Positions 32,264 through 38,840 of a stretch of DNA of 64,000 bases are shown in pieces. The stretch covers positions 52,021 through 116,020 of the forward strand of contig CAWCJO010000027.1 of assembly GCA_963795935.1 (NCBI GenBank). Direction: 5' to 3'. The translations under genes and the position numbers were made by a program. The notes below the pieces were generated by a model that made no database searches, had not been told where the DNA came from, and saw nothing but the letters and a program-made list of their open reading frames with translations. Each line of letters begins with the position of its first letter. Position 1 is the first letter of the stretch. The DNA is from JAICMB01 sp963795935. Lineage in GTDB: Bacteria > Acidobacteriota > Terriglobia > Bryobacterales > Bryobacteraceae.

Positions 32264-32685
32264 TCGATCCGGCCGGACGCCTTCTTCACCCTGGGTCTCC
32301 CCGAAAACCGCCCTTCCCATTTCCTCTACGAAGCTGATCGCGGGAGAACACCGCGCGCTTTAAGGTCAAACTCCTCGCCCACCGTGCATTGCATCGTCAA
32401 ACAGCAACGGCAACGCAGCAACCCCTATAACGTGCACGGCATCGGCACGGTTCCGATTGAGAGCACGGAAAAGAACTGGACCGGCGGATTGCGCGAAGCC
32501 GCCCGTTATCCCGTCGTATCGGGGAAACCCTCTCCCCTGTTTTGGTTTACCACGAGCGAATTATTTTTCAGCAGATCCGCAGCGACAACGCCGGCAAAGC
32601 CCTCTAACCGCAGCAGCCTGAGCTCGCGTTCAAACGCATCTGGGCCTCGCCGGCCGTAGACAATTTTTTAAACTTGGCCGACTGA
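32264..32685 (+). pseudogene. Replication-relaxation family protein, degenerate fragment
   Basis: Pieces in three frames fit the replication-relaxation family: RPDAFFTLGLPENRPSHFLY then EADRG, RFKVKLLAHRALHRQ, YNVHGIGTVPIESTEKNW with LREAAR, LFWFTTSEL and a terminal LAFKRIWASPAVDNFLNLAD. The N-terminal half of the family is missing, and an in-frame stop adds to the frame breaks. The family is typical of integrative elements and plasmids. The remnant lies directly before a toxin-antitoxin pair, so it probably marks the site of a lost element. Confidence 0.5.
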
Positions 32686-32686
32686 T

Positions 32687-32715
32687 TTGACCGAAATCCA
32701 GACCCCTGCTACACT
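32687..32715 (+). promoter_or_regulatory. Promoter of the second toxin-antitoxin pair
   Basis: TTGACC and TACACT are 17 bases apart, a good sigma-70-like pair. It lies 50 bases before the antitoxin start, just ahead of a perfect inverted repeat that may be its operator. Confidence 0.55.
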
Positions 32716-32725
32716 TCAGGCACAC

Positions 32726-32752
32726 TTCTTGCTAAGTGTTTACAAGCAAGAA
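32726..32752. promoter_or_regulatory. Inverted repeat, probable antitoxin operator
   Basis: The arms TTCTTGC and GCAAGAA are perfect and flank a 13-base centre. The element covers the expected transcription start of the toxin-antitoxin operon, the usual position for autorepression by ribbon-helix-helix antitoxins. Confidence 0.55.
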
Positions 32753-32765
32753 CGTCTGTGCTCCT

Positions 32766-33080
32766 ATGCGTGTGTCGAAATTCATCACCATCTCGCTGCC
32801 GCCAGAGCAGCTCAAGACTGCCGAGCGCCTCGCCAAAAAGCAGAACCGCACCATGAGCGAACTGTTCCGGGAGGGTTTGCGCCGGCTCGAACAGGAGGAA
32901 CAACGTCCCTCGCGCGCCCTTCTCCGCGATCTCGGAACCGTTATCCGCCTAATCCAACAGGACGCCCGCCGGGCCGGCCTGGATAAGATGACCAGGGCCG
33001 AGATCAACGCCGAAGTAGAAGGCGCGCGCAAGGAGATGCGCGCCAAAGCCAAAAAGACCAGTAACCGCGCTCGTAAATGA
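32766..33080 (+). CDS. Ribbon-helix-helix antitoxin
   Basis: The 104-residue protein begins RVSKFITISLPPEQLKTAERL with NRTMSELFREGLRRL, a ribbon-helix-helix domain of the CopG/MetJ type. The rest is charged and ends in a lysine-rich tail. An upstream ATG would overlap the operator, so the second ATG is preferred. Its stop overlaps the PIN gene start as ATGA. Confidence 0.85.
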   Translation: MRVSKFITISLPPEQLKTAERLAKKQNRTMSELFREGLRRLEQEEQRPSRALLRDLGTVIRLIQQDARRAGLDKMTRAEINAEVEGARKEMRAKAKKTSNRARK

Positions 33081-33475
33081 CCAGAGTGGTTATCGATACC
33101 AATGTGCTGGTTTCCGCACTACTCAAGAAGCACGGAGCCGAGGCTGCCGTGCTCTTTGCCGTGGCCGAGAAGAGCCTCACCTGGTGCGTTTCGCCGCTGG
33201 TTATTGCTGAGTACGAAGCAGTCCTCCGGCGGCCCAAGTTCTCCCAGCTTTCTGAAGCGTATGTCACCGCGGTGCTCTCGCTCGCGGCCGGGTCTGAAAT
33301 GGTCACTCCGGAGTTTACACTGGACGAATCTCCCGATGAGGCGGACAATCGTTTTCTAGAATGTGCTGAGGCCGCTCACGCAGAGTACCTAGTCACCGGC
33401 AACAAACGTCATTTCCCCGCACGCTGGAAGAACACGACAATCATCAATGCCCGTGAGATGCTCACAAAAGAATAA
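33077..33475 (+). CDS. PIN-domain toxin (COG1569-like)
   Basis: The 132-residue protein starts TRVVIDTNVLVSALL and contains the conserved acidic residues in VIAEYEAVLRRPKF, DEADNRFLECAEAAHAEYLVTGNKRHF. This order is typical of the 'putative toxin-antitoxin system toxin component, PIN family'. It should be a metal-dependent ribonuclease restrained by the upstream ribbon-helix-helix protein. Confidence 0.85.
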   Translation: MTRVVIDTNVLVSALLKKHGAEAAVLFAVAEKSLTWCVSPLVIAEYEAVLRRPKFSQLSEAYVTAVLSLAAGSEMVTPEFTLDESPDEADNRFLECAEAAHAEYLVTGNKRHFPARWKNTTIINAREMLTKE

Positions 33476-33749
33476 TCGCCCACCCACCGTGTCCACCCAA
33501 GAACCAACGTGTGCCGCGAGCGGTTTGTTATGGCGCCGCGGAAGCCTATGTTGCCACCCGCCGCGACCGGCTCTGGACATTGCCGAACCTAAACTCGACT
33601 CGTCAAAGCCATTGTTAGAGAGCACGCACAAGCTTTAAAACCCGGTCGCCACGAGCATGAGCCGCAACAACGATCACAACGAAGATCTCGATTGCCCGCG
33701 CTGTTGCCGCAGCTTTCATCCATTCGCCAGCAGCCCGTGTCAAAACACC

Positions 33750-33776
33750 GCTCCCTCACGGTCGCGGCTCGGTAAC
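33750..33776. repeat. Dispersed GTCGCGGCTCGG element, copy 2
   Basis: The sequence CGCTCCCTCACGGTCGCGG continues CTCGGTAAC. It matches copy 3 at 35.79 kb along nearly its whole length. The surrounding 33476-33956 stretch holds no gene I can support. Confidence 0.7.
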
Positions 33777-33956
33777 GCGCTGAATCCACCCCTCTTCATA
33801 GTTCATTTGAACGCCGCTGAAGCTGTGCTCGCGGCTCTGGGAGGCCAGCTTCACGCGCGTTGAGTATCAGTCCGCCGGTTTCCGGCTATGATTGCCAGCA
33901 GAGATCGAATTCGCCACCGCCACGTCACGCGCGGTGCCCTCCTTTGAAAATCCGGT

Positions 33957-34301
33957 CTATGCGAATCGCAGCACCTTCCCGACGGCCCGCGTCAAACGCG
34001 CCCAGCTCTGCCGTTCGCGCTCGAGCTGCCTTCGCCCCGCCGCCGTGATGCGGTAGATCTTCACGCGCCGGTTCGTCGCCGAGGTGGTCCATACGGAGGC
34101 GATCCAGCCTTCGCTCTCGATGCGGTGCAGCGCCGGATACAGCGATCCTTCTTCGACGCGCAATTCCTCGCCGGAGACCTGCTGGATGTGACTGACGATG
34201 GCGTATCCGTGCAGCGCGCCGCGCGCCGCGAGCGTCTTGAGGATGAGCAGGTCGAGCGTGTTCTGCAACCGATTCGAGCGCGGTTTGCCTCTCCTTAACA
34301 T
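33957..34301 (-). CDS. PadR-family transcriptional regulator (acidobacterial type)
   Basis: The 114-residue protein has the PadR winged helix: LQNTLDLLILKTLAARGALHGYAI, VEEGSLYPALHRIESEGWI and the wing ...KIYRITAAGRRQL. It matches the acidobacterial PadR subgroup (TIGR03433-like) that normally precedes an ADOP permease gene. Here nothing follows it except the repeat-bearing gap, so it is an orphan, and its permease partner may have been lost with the mobile DNA to its left. Confidence 0.85.
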   Translation of the reverse strand: MLRRGKPRSNRLQNTLDLLILKTLAARGALHGYAIVSHIQQVSGEELRVEEGSLYPALHRIESEGWIASVWTTSATNRRVKIYRITAAGRRQLERERQSWARLTRAVGKVLRFA

Positions 34302-34391
34302 AGCCTCCTATGCCTAGAGGACTATGCGTGTCTTACGGCCCGCAAGACGGCCTGTCAACTTTGTTGTTTTGCTGAATAGAGGCGGGGCGCT

Positions 34392-34469
34392 TGGGGCGGC
34401 TGGTGGGATTCGAACCCACGACATCCAGAACCACAATCTGGCGCTACTACCAACTGAGCTACAGCCGCC
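34392..34469 (-). tRNA. tRNA-His (anticodon GTG)
   Basis: The cloverleaf folds with acceptor GCGGCTG/CAGCCGC, D-arm TAGCTCAGTTGG, anticodon loop TTGTGGT and T-arm GTGGGTTCGAATCCCAC. An encoded G at position -1 faces C73, the identity mark of tRNA-His, and CCA is encoded. Confidence 0.95.
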
Positions 34470-34541
34470 GCGCGAGGTTCGGTCTCGACCTCAGTTTATC
34501 ATGCGAGCCGCGCAAAAACGGCCCACAGCATAGTATTCTGC

Positions 34542-34967
34542 ATGGGTATGGACGAGGGCGTAATGAAAATGCCCGATCGCAAGACTTCCATAGCGCCCAT
34601 GCTTTCGGTACGAAATGGCGCGAGAGCGATCGAGTTTTACAAGGCGGCGTTCGGCGCAAGCGAATCGTTCCGCGTCGACGATCCGGGTGGAGCGGTGGTG
34701 GCGCGGCTGTCGGTGGGGGAAGGTGAATTGTGGGTGGCCGACGAATCTCCGGAGCACTTGAATTTCAGCCCCGAATCTCTGGGCGGCGGTACGGTGAGGA
34801 TGGTGATGACGGTGGCAGATCCGGATGCCGCGTTCGACCGGGCCGTGGCCGCGGGAGCTACGGTGGTCTGGCCCGTGCACGACGAGTACGGTTGGCGCTT
34901 AGGACGGATCGTCGATCCGTTCGGACATCATTGGGAAATCGGGAGGCCTTTGGACGGCGGCTCCTGA
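34542..34967 (+). CDS. VOC-family (glyoxalase/PhnB-like) protein
   Basis: The 141-residue protein shows the vicinal-oxygen-chelate fold of the PhnB/YdfR type: IAPMLSVRNGARAIEFYKAAFGA, VVARLSVGEGELWVADESPE and the end YGWRLGRIVDPFGHHWEIGRP. The conserved Glu and His of the metal site are in ELWVADE and GHHWEIG. The substrate is unknown. Its 3' end overlaps the convergent ttcA-like gene by 69 bases. Confidence 0.85.
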   Translation: MGMDEGVMKMPDRKTSIAPMLSVRNGARAIEFYKAAFGASESFRVDDPGGAVVARLSVGEGELWVADESPEHLNFSPESLGGGTVRMVMTVADPDAAFDRAVAAGATVVWPVHDEYGWRLGRIVDPFGHHWEIGRPLDGGS

Positions 34968-35737
34968 GCTTCGAGGCGCGGCGCCGCTGTGGGGGGCGTG
35001 GCCGTCGAGGTCGAGATAGCGGCGGTCGAGGAGGCGGTCCGGCTCCAGATTGCCCATGGCGGAGAGCAGCGTTTCTTTCAGGTGCGGATGGCCCTTTTCG
35101 ATATCCGCGAACAGGGAGCGAATGGATTTGCGCACCGTGCCGGTCCGCTGCGAGCAGCCGCAGGGGATGACGGGGCGCCGAGCGATTCGGCATAGCGCGC
35201 CGTGATGTCTTCCGTCACGAACACCAGCGGCCGGATGAGCTTGAAATCCCGCGCGCCGGACCAGGTGACGGGCGGGAGTGAACTGATGCGGCCCGTGAAC
35301 ATGGCGTTGCGCAGGAACGATTCGCAAAAATCGTCGGCGGTGTGCCCGAAGGCGATGACGTTGGCGCCGAGACCCCGCGCGATTTCGTAGACGGCGCGGC
35401 GGCGGTAGCGGCTGCACAGGTCGCAGCCGTGATCGGGCTGTTCTTCGAGCAGCCGGAAGGAGGGCCGGTCGTGAAAATACGTCCACGGGATGCCGCGCTG
35501 TTTGAGATACTCGCCGAGCGGCTCGATGGGGCGCAGAAATTTGCCTTGCTCGACCGTGAAGGCGCACACGGTGAAGTCGATCGGCGCGCGCTTTTGTAGG
35601 GTGATGAGGGCCTCGAGAAGGGTGAGGGAATCCTTGCCGCCCGATAACGCGACCGCGACGCGATCGCCGTCCCGAATCATCTTGAAGCGGGAGATCGCAT
35701 CGCCAACCTTATGCAACAGGGTCTTCTCAAGTTCCAA
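34899..35737 (-). CDS. ttcA: TtcA-like tRNA 2-thiolation protein (one frameshift)
   Basis: The protein starts ELEKTLLHKVGDAISRFKMI and has the PP-loop ALSGGKDSLTLLEAL, the cluster-binding CDLCSRYRR, the motif NVIAFGHTADDFCESFL and, after a break near 35190, VIPCGCSQRTGTVRKSIR. These are the marks of the TtcA/TtuA family, which uses an iron-sulfur cluster to thiolate a base in tRNA (s2C32 for TtcA). The last 40 residues look unconserved, so the true end may be earlier. It runs convergently to the VOC gene. Confidence 0.8.
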
Positions 35738-35779
35738 GTTCCAAGGTACTACTAGTTACTTGCGAACGTTCCCGTACAG

Positions 35780-35806
35780 CGCTCCCCACGGTCGCGGCTC
35801 GGGAAC
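35780..35806. repeat. Dispersed GTCGCGGCTCGG element, copy 3
   Basis: The sequence CGCTCCCCACGGTCGCGG continues CTCGGGAAC and differs from copy 2 at only a few positions. It lies in the gap between the divergent ttcA-like and kinase-like genes. Confidence 0.7.
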
Positions 35807-35876
35807 TCTTGGTCGGCCGATTTTGTGAAGATGGATTCAGGCGGCCCGGTCCAGGAACAAACGAAAGGTTTTCGAA

Positions 35877-36860
35877 ATGTTACGCATCTATAACGTGAGG
35901 TCTCCCATGCGGCAAATTCGTATTGCGCCTCTCGTGGCTCTGCTTTTTGGTTTTGGCGTTGCCGCGCCGCCGCTGTGGACGCAGACGGCGGTAACGCAGC
36001 CCATCGCTCCGGCAACCGGAGCGCGTTATCCGGCGGCGAGTACGGCGCCGCACGCCCACCCGCCCCTGAACGGGGCCAGGCACGTCACCGCCAGCGACCT
36101 CACCAAAGAGCAGATGGAGGAGTTCCTCCGCACGGCGGATATCGTGGCGACCAAACCGGTCGCGCTCGGAATCACGCACACGCTTCGCGTTACGTTGTCG
36201 AACGGCAAGATTTATCACGATGCGCACGTGCAGCAGATCGACGTATATAAAGCCGAATACCGGTCGAAGGAAGGGGTGGAGAAGAACTTCACCGATTCCT
36301 ATAAGTACAACATCGCGGCTTACCGGCTGGACAAGTTGCTGGGCATGGACATGGTTCCGGTGTGCGTGTACCGCGTGATCAATGGGAAGCCTTCGGCGAT
36401 CGATTGGTGGGTGGACAACGTCATGTTCGACGAGGCCGGCAGGCGCGAGAAGAACGCCGAGCCGCCGGATCTCAATTACTGGGGAAAACAGATGAACGAC
36501 GTCCGCGACTTCGATCAATTGATCTATAACGTGGACCGCAATCAAGGCAATCTGCTGATCGACAGGAATTGGCGGGTGTGGGCGATCGATCATTCGCGCT
36601 CCTTCCGCGAAATACCGCAATTGCGCAATCCGGAAGTGCTGCGGCGCATCAGCAACAAACTGCTGGAGGGGATGAAGAGACTTACGCAAGAGAATCTCGA
36701 AGCGATTCTGCTGCCTTATATCAGCAAGACGGCGATTGCGGATCTGCTGGCGCGGCGCGATCTGCTGGTGAAATTTTTCGAAACTCAAATTACGCAAAAA
36801 GGCCCCGACGTGGTGCTGACGGATCTGCCGCGCCACACCGAGCGCGTGACGATTCCTTGA
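35877..36860 (+). CDS. Secreted protein with PI3K/FAM20-like kinase fold
   Basis: The protein of about 327 residues has a signal peptide (IRIAPLVALLFGFGVAAPPLW; a later ATG at 35907 fits better). The second half carries the order of motifs seen in the PI3/4-kinase, HipA and FAM20C group: a lysine strand IDVYKAEYRSKEG, a helix with KYNIAAYRLDKLLGMDMVP, the loop LIYNVDRNQGNLLID with the catalytic D-x-x-x-x-N, and the metal motif VWAIDHSRSF. Homologues are usually annotated as hypothetical. An extracytoplasmic kinase or a pseudokinase are both possible. The following gene is a secreted phosphatase-like protein on the same strand 31 bases later. Confidence 0.65.
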   Translation: MLRIYNVRSPMRQIRIAPLVALLFGFGVAAPPLWTQTAVTQPIAPATGARYPAASTAPHAHPPLNGARHVTASDLTKEQMEEFLRTADIVATKPVALGITHTLRVTLSNGKIYHDAHVQQIDVYKAEYRSKEGVEKNFTDSYKYNIAAYRLDKLLGMDMVPVCVYRVINGKPSAIDWWVDNVMFDEAGRREKNAEPPDLNYWGKQMNDVRDFDQLIYNVDRNQGNLLIDRNWRVWAIDHSRSFREIPQLRNPEVLRRISNKLLEGMKRLTQENLEAILLPYISKTAIADLLARRDLLVKFFETQITQKGPDVVLTDLPRHTERVTIP

Positions 36861-36891
36861 TGCGCTGCGTTGCCGCCGGAGCCGCGAGGCG

Positions 36892-38133
36892 ATGATAATC
36901 CGGCGGGCGCTGCGCTGCGCCTTGGCGCTGCTGCTGGCCTCCGCGATCGCCTGGGCCCAGAAATATTACGGCTACGTGGACGACGTCGGCCCCGATTATG
37001 CGCAGTTGGCGTGGGGAACCACCGACGGCGATAATACGATCGGCCGCTCGTCTCCCTCGCGCGGTGAAGCGACCATACGAATTGCGGGGCGCACCCTTAG
37101 TTCCCGCCTCGGTACCGTTACCGTGTCCGGACTGGAGCCGGACCATTCCTACCCTTACGAAATTTCGATGGGCGGCCGGCGGCTCGCGGGAGGGGAGGTG
37201 CGCACGTGGCCCGCGCAATCCGATAAGGTCTGCTTTTTCGTGATCGGCGACTATGGGACCGGCCAACCGCTGCAATACCAGGTAGCCAGGGCGATGTGGC
37301 AGGAATTCCAAAAGCGCGCGAACAGCGACAACCCGGTCCGATTTGTGATCAGCGTGGGCGACAATATTTACGGCAACGTTTCGGGTTTTCTGTTGGGCAT
37401 CGGCCATACCGGCGCGTCGGACATCGATTGGACGACCAAGTTTTTCGAGCCTTATGAGCCGCTGCTGGCGCGCATTCCATGGTTTCCGACGCTCGGGAAC
37501 CACGATGGGAATGAGACCGAGTCGCGCGGCGATCTGAACGCCTATCTCGACAATATGCCGTTTCCGGGGGGCAAGCCGGCGCGTTATTACCATTTCAATT
37601 ACGGCGGCTTGGCGGATTTTTTCGGTCTGGACAGCACGCGCAATTCGGACTCGGGGCCGCCGCGCGCGGCTTATTCGCAGGACAGCGCGGAATTCCGCTG
37701 GATGCAACAGGAGTTTCCCAAGGCGAAGGCGCCCTGGGTGATTCCGTATTTCCATCATCCCTTTTTTAACGCCGGTCCACTGCATCCGCCGAGCTTGCGC
37801 GATTTGCAGCACTGGCTGCCGCTGTTTGAGGAAGCCCACGTGAAAGTTGTGTTCAGCGGGCATGAGCATAACTTTCAGATGACCGAGGATGACGACAGTA
37901 CTTTCGGCATACGCTTTTTCACATCGGGCGCGGGCGGGGAACTGCGGCCGGGGAATATCCGGCGCAAGATGCGGAAGGCTCACATTGCGGCGTGGGCGCC
38001 GCAGAACCATTTTCTGGAGGTGGAGATCGAGGGCAAAACGATGCGCGTGACGCCGCTCTCGTTTCAACCGGTCGAGGTAGTGGACCCGGACGGGAATGCC
38101 GTGCAGGCGCCGTTCGTCGTTACTTTGCCTTAG
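36892..38133 (+). CDS. Purple-acid-phosphatase-like secreted metallophosphoesterase
   Basis: A signal peptide (RRALRCALALLLASAIAWAQ) precedes a fibronectin-III-like domain (about residues 25-110) and a calcineurin-like phosphoesterase domain. The metal ligands are all visible: FFVIGDYGTG, VGDNIYG, TLGNHDGN, PYFHHPFF and FSGHEHNFQ. The Tyr of true purple enzymes appears as the Y of GDYG. It hydrolyses phosphomonoesters outside the cytoplasm. The 413-residue length is normal for the bacterial group. It ends 14 bases inside the convergent MmcQ-like gene. Confidence 0.9.
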   Translation: MIIRRALRCALALLLASAIAWAQKYYGYVDDVGPDYAQLAWGTTDGDNTIGRSSPSRGEATIRIAGRTLSSRLGTVTVSGLEPDHSYPYEISMGGRRLAGGEVRTWPAQSDKVCFFVIGDYGTGQPLQYQVARAMWQEFQKRANSDNPVRFVISVGDNIYGNVSGFLLGIGHTGASDIDWTTKFFEPYEPLLARIPWFPTLGNHDGNETESRGDLNAYLDNMPFPGGKPARYYHFNYGGLADFFGLDSTRNSDSGPPRAAYSQDSAEFRWMQQEFPKAKAPWVIPYFHHPFFNAGPLHPPSLRDLQHWLPLFEEAHVKVVFSGHEHNFQMTEDDDSTFGIRFFTSGAGGELRPGNIRRKMRKAHIAAWAPQNHFLEVEIEGKTMRVTPLSFQPVEVVDPDGNAVQAPFVVTLP

Positions 38134-38464
38134 CCTTGGCGCGCGCAGGTTTTTTTGAAGCGGCGTTGCGCCAAGCCGAGCGCAGGGCATCGTGGGCTTG
38201 CGGTTCGGAGATACTTTCGAGACGCACTTTGGCGCTGCCTTTCAGTCCCCAGGCGCCGGCGGCGGGCTCGAAGGCGGCCGGCGCCGTCTGGAGAAATTCG
38301 CGCTGCCGCTCCGGGGTGAGCATGACGACTCCCCAGTGGGCATCGGGGTAGCCGAGCGTGGCGAAGATCCTTCCGTTCACGCGAAAGTCCGGATGGCCCA
38401 TGTGAGCGCTTTCGGATGCTTCGGGCATACTCAGCGCGAGGGCGCGGAACTCTTCGGGCGTCAT
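38120..38464 (-). CDS. MmcQ/YjbR-family protein
   Basis: The 114-residue protein has the MmcQ/YjbR pattern: TPEEFRALALSMPEASESAHMGHPDFRVNG in order, then IFATLGYPDAHWGVVMLTPERQREFL and a Lys/Ala-rich end (KKPARAKAKAK). These proteins have a double-wing DNA-binding-like fold, but their role is not known. The ATG overlaps the stop of the upstream gene by four bases, and it is the last gene of the six-gene run. Confidence 0.85.
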   Translation of the reverse strand: MTPEEFRALALSMPEASESAHMGHPDFRVNGRIFATLGYPDAHWGVVMLTPERQREFLQTAPAAFEPAAGAWGLKGSAKVRLESISEPQAHDALRSAWRNAASKKPARAKAKAK

Positions 38465-38836
38465 GTTGGCTGCCTCTGGAGCGGGTTGGGGTAGGCGTCT
38501 TCGCCGCCCTCGCTGTCCTGGTGAATGCACTTGAAATCTTTTTCGATCAGAATTTGGAGGGAAGTTCCGTTGCCCGCGGGCTGCTGCGCGGAGATGCCGA
38601 CGCGGTCCGTCTCGGTCCAATCGCGGGCGAGGGAGCGCGGGACCTCGATGCGGATCGCGGAATCCGTGTAGGTCGCGGCGAGGTCGTGAGAATCGGTCAT
38701 AGCCAAGCGAGTACGTCAGTGCGCGGCCGTTCCCGAATACGGCCGCATCGGTTACGGCGCCGTGTTCGCGGAAACGCTCGACTTCGGTTCTGCTGAGGCG
38801 AAGCCTGATGGAGTTTCCGTAAATTCGAAGCTTCAT
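38461..38836 (-). CDS. DUF7009-like small protein (one frameshift)
   Basis: It starts KLRIYGNSIRLRLSRTEVERF, with FGNGRALTYSL, then after a break near 38700 continues HDLAATYTDSAIRIEVP, LARDWTETDRVGIS and ends LQILIEKDFKCIHQD with NPLQRQPT. The order matches a conserved small-protein family that I recall as DUF7009 (GNSIRLRL-x-x-EV, then LEKDF-C). No function is known. It starts four bases after the mutS2 stop and overlaps the MmcQ-like gene. Confidence 0.7.
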
Positions 38837-38840
38837 TCGG

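Noticed and set aside
33589..33863. Short frames on both strands between the PIN toxin and the PadR gene
   Set aside because: They cross the dispersed repeat and have no conserved motif or plausible start.
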